Assembly: GCF_009834365.1 (NCBI RefSeq)
Contig: NZ_CP041348.1
Span: forward strand, 2,455,001-2,519,000
DNA: 64,000 nt
From: Komagataeibacter xylinus
GTDB lineage: Bacteria > Pseudomonadota > Alphaproteobacteria > Acetobacterales > Acetobacteraceae
Direction: 5' to 3'
Both the position numbers and the translations under genes were made by a program. Below are positions 52,994 through 62,540 of the stretch, in pieces. Every line of letters starts with the position of its first letter. Positions within the stretch are counted from its first letter, which is position 1. The notes under the pieces are model-generated. The model was not told where the DNA came from, ran no database searches, and saw only the letters and a program-made list of their open reading frames with translations.

Positions 52994-53088
52994 AACGCTG
53001 CTATGGCATGCGGACCATTGGGGATCATGCCGCAAACAGATCCTGCAGATCAGGGGAGGGGCCGCTCCCGGCCCGTCCCCACAGCGTT
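52994..53088 (+). ncRNA. possible structured leader of the purC operon
   Basis: AACGCTG (52994-53000) and CAGCGTT (53082-53088) could pair to enclose two hairpins: GGCATG/CATGCC (53005-53031) and GGGGAGGGGCC/GGCCCGTCCCC (53053-53080, one mismatch). The purC ribosome-binding site GAAGGA starts five bases after the closing stem. A three-way junction so placed could control translation of the purine genes. It overlaps no coding region. The stems are read by eye and the outer one is short. Confidence 0.35.
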
Positions 53089-53103
53089 ATGTGAAGGACG
53101 AGT

Positions 53104-53868
53104 ATGGGCCGCCGCCGCCAGCTTTACGAAGGAAAAGCCAAGATCCTTTTCGAGGGGCCCGAGCCGGGCACGCTCGTGCAGTATTTCAAGGATGATGCCA
53201 GCGCTGGTAACGGCGCGAAAAAGGGCATCATTACCGGCAAGGGAGTGCTGAACAACCGTATCAGCGAACACCTGATGCTGCGCCTGCACGATATCGGGAT
53301 TCCCACCCATTTCATCCGCCGCCTCAACATGCGCGAGCAGCTGATCCGCGAAGTCGAGATCATTCCGCTTGAGGTCGTGGTGCGCAATGTGGCGGCGGGC
53401 TCGCTGTCCAAGCGGCTGGGCATTCAGGAAGGCACGCGCCTGCCGCGCCCCATCATCGAGTTCTATTACAAGAACGATGCCCTGAACGACCCGATGGTGA
53501 GCGAGGAGCACATCACCGCGTTTGGCTGGGCCTGTCCGCACGACATGGAAGACATCGTGGCGCTGAGCATGCGCGTGAACGACTTCCTGTGTGGCCTGTT
53601 CATGGGCATCGGCATCATTCTTGTCGATTTCAAGCTGGAATTCGGCCGCCTGTTCGAGGGCGACAACATGCGCATCGTTCTGGCGGATGAAATATCGCCC
53701 GATAACTGCCGCCTGTGGGATGCCAAGACCAGCGAGAAGCTGGACAAGGACCGTTTCCGCAAGGACATGGGCAAGGTTGAAGAAGCTTATCAGGAAGTTG
53801 CGATGCGCCTGGGTATCCTGCCCGAGGCCACGAATTCCGACATGAAGGGACCGGAGGTAATGCAATGA
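53104..53868 (+). CDS. purC: phosphoribosylaminoimidazole-succinocarboxamide synthase (SAICAR synthase)
   Basis: A 254-residue ATP-dependent ligase joining CAIR and aspartate. [13 protein letters not shown] near the N-terminus, [32 protein letters not shown] and [10 protein letters not shown] are the family motifs. GAAGGA lies six bases before the ATG. It starts the purC-purS-x-purQ-purL block; each following gene overlaps its neighbour by four bases (ATGA), so the five proteins are probably made in step. Confidence 0.95.
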   Translation: MGRRRQLYEGKAKILFEGPEPGTLVQYFKDDASAGNGAKKGIITGKGVLNNRISEHLMLRLHDIGIPTHFIRRLNMREQLIREVEIIPLEVVVRNVAAGSLSKRLGIQEGTRLPRPIIEFYYKNDALNDPMVSEEHITAFGWACPHDMEDIVALSMRVNDFLCGLFMGIGIILVDFKLEFGRLFEGDNMRIVLADEISPDNCRLWDAKTSEKLDKDRFRKDMGKVEEAYQEVAMRLGILPEATNSDMKGPEVMQ

Positions 53869-54107
53869 AGGTGCGCGTGACCGTCATGCTGAAGGAAGGC
53901 GTGCTCGACCCGCAGGGCAAGGCCGTGGAACATGCGCTGCATGTGCTCGATTTTGGCAATGTGGGCGAGGTGCGCATTGGCCGCGTGATCGAGCTTGAGG
54001 TTGACGAGACCGACCGCGAGCGCGCCCGCGCGCAGGCCGATGCCATGGCGCGCGCCCTGCTGGCCAATCTCGTGATCGAGGATTTCACAACGGAGGTCGT
54101 TGGATGA
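53865..54107 (+). CDS. purS: phosphoribosylformylglycinamidine synthase subunit PurS
   Basis: An 80-residue small subunit of the three-part FGAM synthase (PurS, PurQ, small PurL). [25 protein letters not shown], split at residue 20 or so, and [14 protein letters not shown] are typical. PurS bridges PurL and PurQ and helps ammonia transfer. It overlaps purC and the Rap1a-like gene by four bases on either side. Confidence 0.95.
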   Translation: MKVRVTVMLKEGVLDPQGKAVEHALHVLDFGNVGEVRIGRVIELEVDETDRERARAQADAMARALLANLVIEDFTTEVVG

Positions 54108-54487
54108 AGATCGCCCGCCTTCTTGCCCTTGGCTGCGTCCTGGCCGTAGGCCTGCCCGCAGCCCATGCATCCGCCCAGCGTGTCTCGCGCCTTGATGGCG
54201 CGCGGCTTGGCTCGCTGTGCACCAAGCCCGCAGGCACCGGCATCTGTGATGCCTATATCTCCGGCGTTGCGGATTCGGTAACGCTTGCGCATCTGTTCGA
54301 GCGCAATGCGGAAAAGGACAGCAAGGACGTGCCAGCCTTCTGCATTGCATCTGCCACGCCTACGGCAGACATGCGCGGCAAGGTCGTGAACTGGATGAAG
54401 AGCCACCGCGACGACCTGAGCCGCCCGGCGGGCGAGGTCGTGTTCACGGCGCTGCATGAATCCTATCCCTGCGGCGGCGGCAAATGA
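54104..54487 (+). CDS. Rap1a/Tai-like periplasmic protein inside the purine operon
   Basis: A 127-residue protein with a signal peptide ([23 protein letters not shown], broken by the cleavage site near residue 23). The mature part has the four-cysteine pattern of the Rap1a/Tai family: [20 protein letters not shown], then FC, helical [11 protein letters not shown], and a final ALHESYPC. Known members neutralise periplasmic type VI effectors, but many are unlinked to any secretion system, as here. It overlaps purS and purQ by four bases each, so an exported protein is translated in the middle of cytosolic purine enzymes. Its role there is unknown. Confidence 0.82.
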   Translation: MKIARLLALGCVLAVGLPAAHASAQRVSRLDGARLGSLCTKPAGTGICDAYISGVADSVTLAHLFERNAEKDSKDVPAFCIASATPTADMRGKVVNWMKSHRDDLSRPAGEVVFTALHESYPCGGGK

Positions 54488-55188
54488 AGGCGGCGATTGT
54501 AGTTTTTCCCGGCACCAACCGGGAGCGTGACATGGCCATCGCGCTGCGCAGCGTGACCGGGCAGGCCCCGGCCATGGTCTGGCACCGTGATACGGCCCTG
54601 CCTGCGGGGCTGGACCTTGTGGTGCTGCCCGGCGGCTTCAGCTATGGCGATTACCTGCGCTGTGGCGCCATGGCGGCACATGCGCCGATCATGGCGGCCA
54701 TTCGCGAGTTCGCGGCCAAAGGCGGGCATATCCTGGGCGTGTGCAACGGCTTCCAGATCCTGACCGAAGCGCAGCTCCTGCCCGGCGCGCTCCTGCGCAA
54801 CGCGGCGCTGCGCTTCCTGTCGCAGGATTGCTGGCTGCGCGTGGAGCGCAACGACACGCCGTTCACCCGCCACTGGGCTAAGGGCGATGTATATCGTACC
54901 CCCATGGCGCATGGCGATGGCAATTACATTGCCGAGGCCGAGACCGTCCGCATGCTGGAGGATTCCGGCCGCGTGGCCTTTCGTTACGTGGCGGAGAATG
55001 GCCGGCTGGACGCAGGCGACCCGCAGCTCAACCCCAATGGCTCGATGAACGCCATTGCCGGCGTGTTCAGCGAGAACCTGCGCATCTGCGGCATGATGCC
55101 CCACCCGGAGGATCTGGTTGATCCGCTGATGGGCGGCGAGGATGGCAAACCCCTGTTTACGGGACTTGTGGAGGCTCTGGTCGGATGA
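54484..55188 (+). CDS. purQ: phosphoribosylformylglycinamidine synthase subunit PurQ
   Basis: A 234-residue class I glutamine amidotransferase that feeds ammonia to PurL. Nucleophile Cys in [20 protein letters not shown] region (GVCNGFQ), and His/Glu in [23 protein letters not shown] and [14 protein letters not shown] near the N-terminus are typical. It overlaps the Rap1a-like gene upstream and purL downstream by four bases. Confidence 0.95.
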   Translation: MKAAIVVFPGTNRERDMAIALRSVTGQAPAMVWHRDTALPAGLDLVVLPGGFSYGDYLRCGAMAAHAPIMAAIREFAAKGGHILGVCNGFQILTEAQLLPGALLRNAALRFLSQDCWLRVERNDTPFTRHWAKGDVYRTPMAHGDGNYIAEAETVRMLEDSGRVAFRYVAENGRLDAGDPQLNPNGSMNAIAGVFSENLRICGMMPHPEDLVDPLMGGEDGKPLFTGLVEALVG

Positions 55189-57395
55189 GTGCAAAGGCAC
55201 AACGCACCGTTGATGAGGCACTGGCGCGCGAATTCGGCCTGACGGCGGAAGAATACGGCAATGTCCTGTCCATCATGGGCCGCACGCCCACGTTCACGGA
55301 ACTGGGCATCTTCTCGGTGATGTGGTCCGAGCACTGCTCGTACAAATCATCACGCGCCTATCTCAGGACCCTGCCCACCACGGCGCCGTGGGTCATCCAT
55401 GGCCCCGGCGAGAACGCGGGCGTGGTTGATATCGGGCAGGGGCTGGCCGCCATCTTCAAGATGGAGAGCCATAACCACCCATCCTTCATCGAGCCCTATC
55501 AGGGCGCTGCCACCGGCGTGGGCGGCATCCTGCGTGATGTGTTTACCATGGGCGCGCGCCCCGTGGCCAACCTCAACGCCCTGCGCTTTGGCGACCCCAA
55601 CAACCCGCAGACCCGCCGCATTGTTGATGGCGTGGTGCGCGGCGTGGGCGGTTATGGCAACTGTGTGGGCGTGCCGACCGTAGGCGGCGAGATCAACTTC
55701 CACCCCGCCTATGATGGCAACCCGCTGGTCAATGCCATGACCGTAGGTGTTGCCCGGCAGGACCGCATCTTCCTCTCGGCTGCGGCAGGTGTGGGCAACC
55801 CGGTGATCTATGTCGGCTCCAAGACGGGGCGCGACGGCATCCATGGGGCCACCATGTCATCCTCCGAGTTTGACGAGGATGCGCTGGCCAAGCGTCCGAC
55901 CGTGCAGGTGGGCGACCCGTTTGTTGAAAAGCTGCTGATCGAGGCCTGCCTCGAACTGATGGCGACCGATGCCATCGTGGCCATTCAGGACATGGGGGCG
56001 GCTGGCCTGACCTCTTCCGCCGTGGAAATGGCGGGCAAGGGCGGCGTTGGTATCGACCTTGACCTCGACCACGTGCCCCAGCGCGAGCGTGGCATGACGG
56101 CGTATGAGATGATGCTGTCCGAGAGCCAGGAGCGCATGCTGATCGTGCTGCGCCCCGACCGCACAGAGCAGGCCCGCGCCATCTTTGACAAGTGGGAGCT
56201 CGATTTTGCCGTCATCGGCCACCTGACCGATACCGGCAATATCGTCATCCGCCACAAGGGCGACGTCGAGGCCGAGATTCCGCTCGCACCCCTGGCCGAT
56301 CAGGCCCCGGTCTATCATCGCCCCACGGCGCCTGCGCAAAAGCCGCAGCCGATGGAGCCGATCATCGACCCCGTGGGTGTGGAGCAGGCGCTGATCCGTC
56401 TGATCGGCTGCCCGGACCTCGCCTCGCGCGCGTGGGTTTACAACCAGTATGACAGCACGGTGGGCGGCCAGACGGTGCGCAGGCCGGGGGCTGCCGATGC
56501 CGCGATCGTCAAGGTCGAGGATACGGAAATCGGTCTGGCGCTGACCACCGACTGCACGCCGCGCTACTGCCGCGCCAATGCGAAGCTTGGCGGCGCGCAG
56601 GCGGTGGCCGAAGCCTGGCGCAACATCACGGCCACGGGTGCCCGCCCGCTGGCGGTGACCGACAACCTCAACTTCGGCTCGCCTGAAAAGCCGGAGGTGA
56701 TGGGCCAGTTCGTCGATGCCATCGCCGGCATGGGCGAGGCATGCCGCGCGCTCGACTTTCCGGTCGTGAGCGGCAATGTCTCGCTGTATAACGAGACGCG
56801 CGCGCCCGATGGCACGTCGCAGTCCATCCTGCCCACGCCTGCCATTGGCGGGCTTGGCGTGCTGGAGAACGTGCGCCAGGCGGTTGGGCTGGAAATGCCC
56901 GAGGGCTGCGATGTCATGCTGCTTGGCGAGACGAAGGGTCAGTTGGGCCAGTCGATCTGGCTGCGTGAAATTCTTGGCGCGCAGGATGGCGAGCCGCCCG
57001 AACTCGATCTGGCCGCCGAGCGGCGCAATGGCGATTTCGTGCGCGGGCTGATCCTTGATGGTACGATTGCCGCCTGCCACGATGTGGCGGATGGCGGCGT
57101 GCTGGTGGCCGTGACCGAGATGGTCATGGCAGGGCAGGCGGGCTGCGTGCTCGACGCCCCGCAATCGGGCATGCGGCCCGAGGCGTTCTGGTTTGGCGAG
57201 GACCAGTCGCGCTACGTTGTGGCCGTGCGTGACGGGCAGGCGCTTGCCACCCTTGCGGCACAGGCAGGGGTGCCATGCCGCAGGCTGGGTCGTTCGGGCG
57301 GTGAGGGTTTGACATTGCCCAATGGGTCCACAATATCCAAGGCGCGTCTGCTCGCGGTGCATTCCGAATTCTTTCCGCGACTGATGGACCGATAG
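55185..57395 (+). CDS. purL: phosphoribosylformylglycinamidine synthase subunit PurL (small type)
   Basis: A 736-residue ATP-dependent amidotransferase subunit that converts FGAR to FGAM. The length is that of the small PurL working with separate PurS and PurQ, not the 1300-residue fused enzyme. The N-terminal motif [51 protein letters not shown] and C-terminal [14 protein letters not shown] are clear. It ends the block; bolA follows after 19 bases. Confidence 0.95.
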   Translation: MSAKAQRTVDEALAREFGLTAEEYGNVLSIMGRTPTFTELGIFSVMWSEHCSYKSSRAYLRTLPTTAPWVIHGPGENAGVVDIGQGLAAIFKMESHNHPSFIEPYQGAATGVGGILRDVFTMGARPVANLNALRFGDPNNPQTRRIVDGVVRGVGGYGNCVGVPTVGGEINFHPAYDGNPLVNAMTVGVARQDRIFLSAAAGVGNPVIYVGSKTGRDGIHGATMSSSEFDEDALAKRPTVQVGDPFVEKLLIEACLELMATDAIVAIQDMGAAGLTSSAVEMAGKGGVGIDLDLDHVPQRERGMTAYEMMLSESQERMLIVLRPDRTEQARAIFDKWELDFAVIGHLTDTGNIVIRHKGDVEAEIPLAPLADQAPVYHRPTAPAQKPQPMEPIIDPVGVEQALIRLIGCPDLASRAWVYNQYDSTVGGQTVRRPGAADAAIVKVEDTEIGLALTTDCTPRYCRANAKLGGAQAVAEAWRNITATGARPLAVTDNLNFGSPEKPEVMGQFVDAIAGMGEACRALDFPVVSGNVSLYNETRAPDGTSQSILPTPAIGGLGVLENVRQAVGLEMPEGCDVMLLGETKGQLGQSIWLREILGAQDGEPPELDLAAERRNGDFVRGLILDGTIAACHDVADGGVLVAVTEMVMAGQAGCVLDAPQSGMRPEAFWFGEDQSRYVVAVRDGQALATLAAQAGVPCRRLGRSGGEGLTLPNGSTISKARLLAVHSEFFPRLMDR

Positions 57396-57414
57396 GGCAG
57401 GAGTTTTAAGCCAC

Positions 57415-57648
57415 ATGGCAATGACGGCACAGGAAATCGAGACCTACATCCGCGAGGCCCTGCCTGATGCAAAGATCACGATCGATGATCTGGCAGGCGA
57501 TGGCGACCACTATGCCTGCCGCGTGGTGAGCGAGGCCTTTCGCGGGCTGCCCCGCGTGCGCCAGCACCAGATGGTCTATGACGCGTTACAGGGGCACATG
57601 GGCGGCAAGCTGCATGCGCTGGCATTGCAGACCCAGACGCCCGACTGA
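57415..57648 (+). CDS. BolA-family protein
   Basis: A 77-residue BolA/IbaG-like protein. [29 protein letters not shown], interrupted near residue 27, with the conserved His of GDHY and [19 protein letters not shown] are the family's core. BolA proteins bind a shared [2Fe-2S] cluster with monothiol glutaredoxins; the next gene is exactly such a partner (CGFS type), so both probably handle iron-sulfur clusters. That is useful near lipA and other cluster enzymes. Confidence 0.92.
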   Translation: MAMTAQEIETYIREALPDAKITIDDLAGDGDHYACRVVSEAFRGLPRVRQHQMVYDALQGHMGGKLHALALQTQTPD

Positions 57649-57691
57649 CCCCAAAGCGATATCCTTACCCCCAAAGCAGGAAAACAAGATT

Positions 57692-58027
57692 ATGGCCGAA
57701 ACAATCGCACAGCGCATTCAGGCGCAGATCGATGCCAACCCTGTCATGCTGTACATGAAGGGTGATGCCAACTTCCCGCAGTGCGGCTTCTCCGCGCGCG
57801 TGGTGCAGGTGCTCAAGCATCTTGGCGTGCCCTTCAAGACCGAGAACGTGCTGGCTGACCCCGAGCTGCGCCAGGGCATCAAGGACTTCTCGAACTGGCC
57901 CACGGTGCCGCAGCTTTACGTCAAGGGCGAGTTCATTGGCGGCTGCGATATCGTGACCGAGATGTACCAGACCGGTGAGCTTGAAAAGCTCCTGACCGAG
58001 AAGGGCATTGCCACCGCCGCTGCCTGA
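57692..58027 (+). CDS. grxD: monothiol glutaredoxin, Grx4/GrxD type
   Basis: A 111-residue CGFS glutaredoxin. [19 protein letters not shown] with the single cysteine Cys31 (CGFS, 31-34), then [22 protein letters not shown], split across 85-107, mark the Grx4 class. It carries and delivers [2Fe-2S] clusters with BolA and glutathione. The ATG at 57692 has AGGAAAA upstream. It lies 44 bases after bolA and is followed by an intrinsic terminator. Confidence 0.95.
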   Translation: MAETIAQRIQAQIDANPVMLYMKGDANFPQCGFSARVVQVLKHLGVPFKTENVLADPELRQGIKDFSNWPTVPQLYVKGEFIGGCDIVTEMYQTGELEKLLTEKGIATAAA

Positions 58028-58056
58028 TCAGGGCGGCCCGAGGGCAGTAAAAACGG

Positions 58057-58092
58057 CGGGCGGAGCAGAAATGTTCCGCCCGTTCTGTATTT
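58057..58092 (+). terminator. terminator of the bolA-grxD unit
   Basis: CGGGCGGA (58057-58064) pairs with TCCGCCCG (58075-58082); GCA/TGT extends the stem to 11 pairs and a GAAA tetraloop closes it. TTCTGTATTT follows. It lies 30 bases after the grxD stop. Confidence 0.7.
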
Positions 58093-58170
58093 GGGGCATA
58101 ACATCACTTGCGTCATGCTACCGCTTTCGCCTAGCTTTCCCTTGCATTTGAAAAAAAACAAGGGGGCCTG

Positions 58171-58503
58171 ATGCGCTACACTGACTTGCGTTCTGCTACA
58201 ATGCTGCTGCTTGGCGCAGGTCTGATTGGAAGCATCGCCACCCCCGCCCATGCCCGCACCCATGCGGTCACCGAGAACGAGGCTGACCGGCTCACGCTGG
58301 GCGCGCTGATCGCGCCGCCCCCGCCGGTGCGCCATGTGGCCTATCACCCGGCAGCGGGCAGGGGTCATGCGCCCGTAGTGCTGGCTGCGCATCATGGCTC
58401 TATCGCCCATACGCAGCACACGATGGTGCATACCATCGTCTATCACCCGCATGGCAGCGTAACCCACCATATCCACCCGGCGCCTAGCCGCCATCGCACC
58501 TGA
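58171..58503 (+). CDS. secreted histidine-rich protein
   Basis: A 110-residue protein with a signal peptide (cut near residue 28, ATPAHA). The mature part of about 82 residues holds 15 histidines, many in paired or alternating form (AAHHGS, YHPHGS, THHIH), plus a proline run. Such sequences bind transition metals or buffer pH in the periplasm. AAGGGGG just before the ATG is a strong ribosome-binding site. No family name known to me. Confidence 0.72.
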   Translation: MRYTDLRSATMLLLGAGLIGSIATPAHARTHAVTENEADRLTLGALIAPPPPVRHVAYHPAAGRGHAPVVLAAHHGSIAHTQHTMVHTIVYHPHGSVTHHIHPAPSRHRT

Positions 58504-58535
58504 GCGCCTGTCTGAAAACAGACTTCAGGCAAAAT

Positions 58536-58582
58536 AATAAAAGTTTATGGGTGCCGCCTTTCTTCGAAAAGGCGGCGTTCTT
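58536..58582 (+). repeat. 3'-UTR hairpin repeat, copy R9
   Basis: AATAAAAGTTTATGGG leads into GCCGCCTTT and AAAAGGCGGC (58553-58576), then GTTCTTTATTG. It lies 33 bases after the histidine-rich gene, preceded by a small GTCTG/CAGAC hairpin, and sits between convergent genes. Confidence 0.75.
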
Positions 58583-58605
58583 TATTGTAACGAAGCAGGC
58601 CGTGC

Positions 58606-58995
58606 TCAGTACTGCCTGAAGGCGTCCGGTATCCATTCAATGACATTGCCCGGCAGCACCGCGCAGACATCAAGGCGCATGCTGTCATAGGTCCAGTGCG
58701 GATTGGCGGCGCAGAGTGCCTCGGCCGCATTCATGATGCGCGTGACCTGCGCGGGCCGGATCGATTCGCCCGCTGCCAGCAGGGAAGGGCGCGCCTTGAC
58801 CTCGATAAAGGCCAGACAGCCTGCGCGTAGGGCCACGATATCAATTTCCCCCCACCGCGTGCGGGCACGGTGCAGCAGCACCTGCCAGCCCTTTGCCCGC
58901 AGGTCGGCCATAGCGGCCTGTTCGGCGGCCAGGCCATCAGCAAAGGCGCGTCTGCCACGGCGCTGGCGGTGAAGGGCAGGCGGGCGTGCGATCAT
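58606..58995 (-). CDS. YraN/UPF0102 endonuclease-like protein
   Basis: A 129-residue protein of the UPF0102 (YraN) family with a restriction-endonuclease-like core: LHRARTRWGEIDIVALRAG and LAFIEVKARPSL give the acidic D and E-x-K positions. The function is unsettled, perhaps in Holliday junction or DNA damage processing. The start at 58995 fits the family length; a longer frame would include low-complexity residues. It is divergent from cls. The stop lies just past repeat R9. Confidence 0.87.
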   Translation of the reverse strand: MIARPPALHRQRRGRRAFADGLAAEQAAMADLRAKGWQVLLHRARTRWGEIDIVALRAGCLAFIEVKARPSLLAAGESIRPAQVTRIMNAAEALCAANPHWTYDSMRLDVCAVLPGNVIEWIPDAFRQY

Positions 58996-59225
58996 GTCCC
59001 GTTTTTTACAGGCTTTCTCGGATGCCAGTCCAGCAGGCATGTGGCTACAGCCATCAAAGCCTGTCGCTTTTTTGACAAAAGGCGACAGACGGAAACATTT
59101 GTTATTATTTATCAATAGGTTGTTTGAAAACCATGTTCGCCCCACCGGGTCGTGGCTGTGTAAAACCCGGCGGGTAGGATAAGAGCATGTGGAGACATGA
59201 CCGGGCTGGAGCAGGATGAGGTGAC

Positions 59226-60644
59226 ATGATCTTTTATTCCCTGACCATATGGGATCTGGCTCTGCTTGTGCTGCGGCTGTGCTTTGTGGTGCCGGTCGTG
59301 ATCCATGTGCTCCTGACCAAGCGTGATGTCGGGGCCTCGATTGGCTGGATTGGCGTGACCGTGCTCATGCCGCTTACGGGCGGCATCCTCTATCTCATGT
59401 TCGGCATCAACCGCGTGCACCGGCGTGCCCGGCGCATGGCGGGGCAGCACCCGTGGCGCAGCCGGACCATGTCCTCGCAGTGGCGCTGCGATGAAAAGGG
59501 GGCCTTCGCCCCGCTGGGCTCCATGGTGGGCAAGCTGACCGGCCGCCCGCTGCTGGGCGGCAACGCCATCGAGCCGATGCATGATGGTGACAGGGTCTAC
59601 CCGCGCATGCTGGCCGCCATCAACGCGGCCGAGCGCAGCGTGCTGCTGTGCTCCTATATCTTCCGCGCCGACAGCATTGGCCGCCAGTTCTGTGATGCCC
59701 TGATCAGGGCCCACGAGCGGGGGGTGGCAGTGCGCGTGCTGGTCGATGGCGTGGGGTCGGGTTATTTCAATTGCGGGGTCGCCCGCATCCTGCGCCATGC
59801 AGGCGTGCCGGTGGGGCAGTTCATGCATTCCATGCTGCCGTGGCGCATGCCGTTCATCAACATGCGCGACCACAAGAAGATTCTGGTGGTCGATGGGGTG
59901 ACCGGCTTCATGGGCGGGCTGAACATCGGCGAGGAAAACATCGCCGCCTCCCACCCTGCGCACCTGGTATCAGACACGCATTTCCAGCTCAGGGGGCCGG
60001 TCGTGCACCAGTTGAGCGAGGCCTTCGCGCGGGACTGGGCCTTCACCATGGGCGAGGAACTGACGGCGCACGTCTTCTTCCCCCCTCAGGCCAGTTGTGG
60101 CGAAACGCCCAGCCGCATTGTGACCGCAGGGCCGGACATGGATCTGGAAAAGATCGAGTACACCATGCTCCAGGCCTTCACCATGGCGCGGCACAGCATC
60201 AGGCTCATGACGCCGTATTTCCTGCCTGATGACCGGTTCCTGACCGAACTGGAACTGGCCTCGCTACGCGGCATCGAGGTGGATATCGTGGTGCCCGCGC
60301 ACAGCAACCACACCCTGCTGGACTGGGCGCGGGCGGCCAACCTGCCGCGCTTTCTGGATTCAGGGTGCCGGATCTGGATGGCGCGGCCGCCCTTCAACCA
60401 TTCCAAGCTCATGGTGGTGGACCGGCACTGGTCGTTCGTGGGCAGTTCCAACCTCGACGTGCGCAGCCTGCGCCTGAACTTCGAGATCAATCTCGAAACC
60501 TATGACGCTGCGCTGGCGGGCTCGCTTGATGATTTCATCGCCAGCCACCGCCACATCAGGCTCACGCACCATGATCTCGATCGCCGCCCGTTCGTACGCA
60601 AGCTGCGTGATGCGGCGGCCCGCCTCTTTCTGCCCTACCTCTAG
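59226..60644 (+). CDS. cls: cardiolipin synthase
   Basis: A 472-residue phospholipase D-family enzyme making cardiolipin at the inner membrane. Two N-terminal helices (about 9-28 and 38-58) precede two HKD motifs: H216 in MRDHKKILVVDG and H392 in NHSKLMVVD with SFVGSSNLDVRS. pgpA upstream in the window supplies phosphatidylglycerol. Its stop and that of the convergent EEP gene share the palindrome CTAG at 60641-60644. Confidence 0.93.
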   Translation: MIFYSLTIWDLALLVLRLCFVVPVVIHVLLTKRDVGASIGWIGVTVLMPLTGGILYLMFGINRVHRRARRMAGQHPWRSRTMSSQWRCDEKGAFAPLGSMVGKLTGRPLLGGNAIEPMHDGDRVYPRMLAAINAAERSVLLCSYIFRADSIGRQFCDALIRAHERGVAVRVLVDGVGSGYFNCGVARILRHAGVPVGQFMHSMLPWRMPFINMRDHKKILVVDGVTGFMGGLNIGEENIAASHPAHLVSDTHFQLRGPVVHQLSEAFARDWAFTMGEELTAHVFFPPQASCGETPSRIVTAGPDMDLEKIEYTMLQAFTMARHSIRLMTPYFLPDDRFLTELELASLRGIEVDIVVPAHSNHTLLDWARAANLPRFLDSGCRIWMARPPFNHSKLMVVDRHWSFVGSSNLDVRSLRLNFEINLETYDAALAGSLDDFIASHRHIRLTHHDLDRRPFVRKLRDAAARLFLPYL

Positions 60645-61348
60645 GCGCGGCTGCCCGTGGGGCGCAGCGTGACCGATATGGGCCGGTGGTCGGAGGCGTA
60701 ATTCTCGATTACATGCCGCTCGGCGCAGGTCAGGCCGCGCACCAGGCAGCGGTCGAGGCGTATGGGCAGCATGTCGGCCATGCGGTGGGTGGGCGCACGT
60801 GGCCCCACATCCTGAAAATGGCGGATCAGCGCCGGGCCAACCTGATTGAAATCCCCCAATATGGCAGCCCGATGCGGCAAAAGCTGCACGATGCGGCGCA
60901 ACTGGCGGCGGTTGAGCAACTGCCCGTGTGAAAGATGCACGTTGGCTACGACAAGCGACCGGCATTCGATCACCTGCGCCACCCGGCGGATGAGCGTGCC
61001 CGCGGGCAGGGTGCAGGTCAGCGGCTGGCGGCGATAGGGCCACGGGCTCCAGCATGCCAGCCCGTGAATGCGCCCGGGCAGGGGCGAGCGCGCGTAGTGG
61101 CCGCCAATCAGGGTGGGCAGGGTGTCGATTTCCACCGTGGCCTCCTGCATGAGCAGAAGGTCCGGGCGCTCGGCGTGGATCAGGTTGATCACGTCGCGCA
61201 CTGTCGCACCAATGCGGCGCAGCAGGTTCCAGCTGATGATCTTGACCCCATCTCCCTCACGCGCGGGCGGGGTCAGGTCCAGCCGTGGCGGCGTGCCGTG
61301 GCGCGGCTGGACGGAAGGCAGGCGGAGATAGGGGCGGGCAAGGGTCAT
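60641..61348 (-). CDS. endonuclease/exonuclease/phosphatase (EEP) family protein
   Basis: A 235-residue EEP-fold protein. IISWNLLRRIG (Asn), LLLMQEATVE (Glu), ILGDFNQVG (Asp-x-Asn) and YASDHRPI (Asp-His) give the metal-dependent active site used by DNases, phosphatases and sphingomyelinases. No signal peptide is obvious after a basic 30-residue prefix; translation may start later. It overlaps the AI-2E gene by four bases (ATGA) and is convergent with cls. Substrate unknown. Confidence 0.85.
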   Translation of the reverse strand: MTLARPYLRLPSVQPRHGTPPRLDLTPPAREGDGVKIISWNLLRRIGATVRDVINLIHAERPDLLLMQEATVEIDTLPTLIGGHYARSPLPGRIHGLACWSPWPYRRQPLTCTLPAGTLIRRVAQVIECRSLVVANVHLSHGQLLNRRQLRRIVQLLPHRAAILGDFNQVGPALIRHFQDVGPRAPTHRMADMLPIRLDRCLVRGLTCAERHVIENYASDHRPISVTLRPTGSRA

Positions 61349-62421
61349 GGTTCGATAAACGGCTCGCGGATTTCATCAGGAACGGGATCGCGGCGGCGCA
61401 CGTCGCCCGCTGCGAATTCGGCGGTGAGCGTATAGCCCACGCCAATCAGCACGGGACCAAGGAAAATGCCCAGCCCCCCGAAGGTCAGCACGCCGCCAAG
61501 CACGCCAAGCACCGTCAGCAGGTAGGGCATCTGCGCGCCACGGGCAATGAACATGGGGCGGATGATGTGGTCGGCACCCGATACGATGATGGTGCCATAC
61601 AGCAGCAGGAAAATGCCCCAGCCGGGATGGTGGGTGATGAGCAGGAAGACGGAGGCGGGAATCCAGATCAGCGGCGCGCCGATGGGCAGCACCGCGACAA
61701 AGGCGGTAACTGCGCCCAGCAGCACCGGGCTGGAAATGCCCGCGATGGCAAACCCGATTCCGGTCAGGATGCCCTGGATGATGGCCGTGCCCAGAATGCC
61801 GTAAACCGTGCCGCGTATGGTGCGGCCCACGATGCCCAGTATCCGGTCGGCATACACGCCCGCGATGCGCCTGACCACGGCCACGAACGTGTTGCCCAGC
61901 GCGTCGCCGCCCAGCCAGAAGAAGAAGGAAATGAACAGCGCCATGGCCAGATGCGCCAGCCCGCTGGCAAGCTGCATCATGGCGCTGAGCACCGACTGCC
62001 CGATGCGCCCGGCATAGGGGCGCACGACCTGGTCTATGCTGCCGACATCGGCCGACCATTTCTGCCATTTTTCAACAATTTCGGGGCCGAAATGCGGGAT
62101 ATGGGCAATACGCGCGGGCAGCGGCGGCAGGTGCAGCGCGCCAATGGCGTTGACCATGTACTGCAAGGTGGCGGGCACATCGGCAATGCTGCTCGACACC
62201 ACGATGGCCAGCGGCACCACCAGCACCAGCGCGCAGAGCAGCGTCATGACCAGGGCTGCGGGCAGCAGCGACATGCGTGCGCGCAGCCGCATGAACACCG
62301 GCCAGGTGGAAAAGGTCAGGATCGCGGCCCAGAGCAGGGCCGTAAGGAACGGATAGAGGATGAGAACGCAGCCGAATGCGATCCCCCCCAGCATCAAACC
62401 CATCATGATACGTTCGACCAT
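61345..62421 (-). CDS. AI-2E-family transporter
   Basis: A 358-residue membrane protein with about seven or eight helices and the family's C-terminal half (GTAIIQGILTGIGFAIAG, PIGAPLIWIPASVFLL, FGGLGIFLGPVLIGV). Members include TqsA and the sodium/proton or general efflux proteins YdiK/PerM; transport of AI-2 is proven only for a few. It is coupled to the EEP gene (ATGA) and divergent from sseA with a 119-base control region. Confidence 0.87.
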   Translation of the reverse strand: MVERIMMGLMLGGIAFGCVLILYPFLTALLWAAILTFSTWPVFMRLRARMSLLPAALVMTLLCALVLVVPLAIVVSSSIADVPATLQYMVNAIGALHLPPLPARIAHIPHFGPEIVEKWQKWSADVGSIDQVVRPYAGRIGQSVLSAMMQLASGLAHLAMALFISFFFWLGGDALGNTFVAVVRRIAGVYADRILGIVGRTIRGTVYGILGTAIIQGILTGIGFAIAGISSPVLLGAVTAFVAVLPIGAPLIWIPASVFLLITHHPGWGIFLLLYGTIIVSGADHIIRPMFIARGAQMPYLLTVLGVLGGVLTFGGLGIFLGPVLIGVGYTLTAEFAAGDVRRRDPVPDEIREPFIEP

Positions 62422-62540
62422 ATCGGTGGCCTATCTCCTCCTGCCATGAAACGAAAGACAAATGTTCAGGACTTCCGCTCCCGTCGTGTATGCTGCACCT
62501 TATTGCCGAACACGCAATCGCTTGAAGACCGGGAGAAGGT

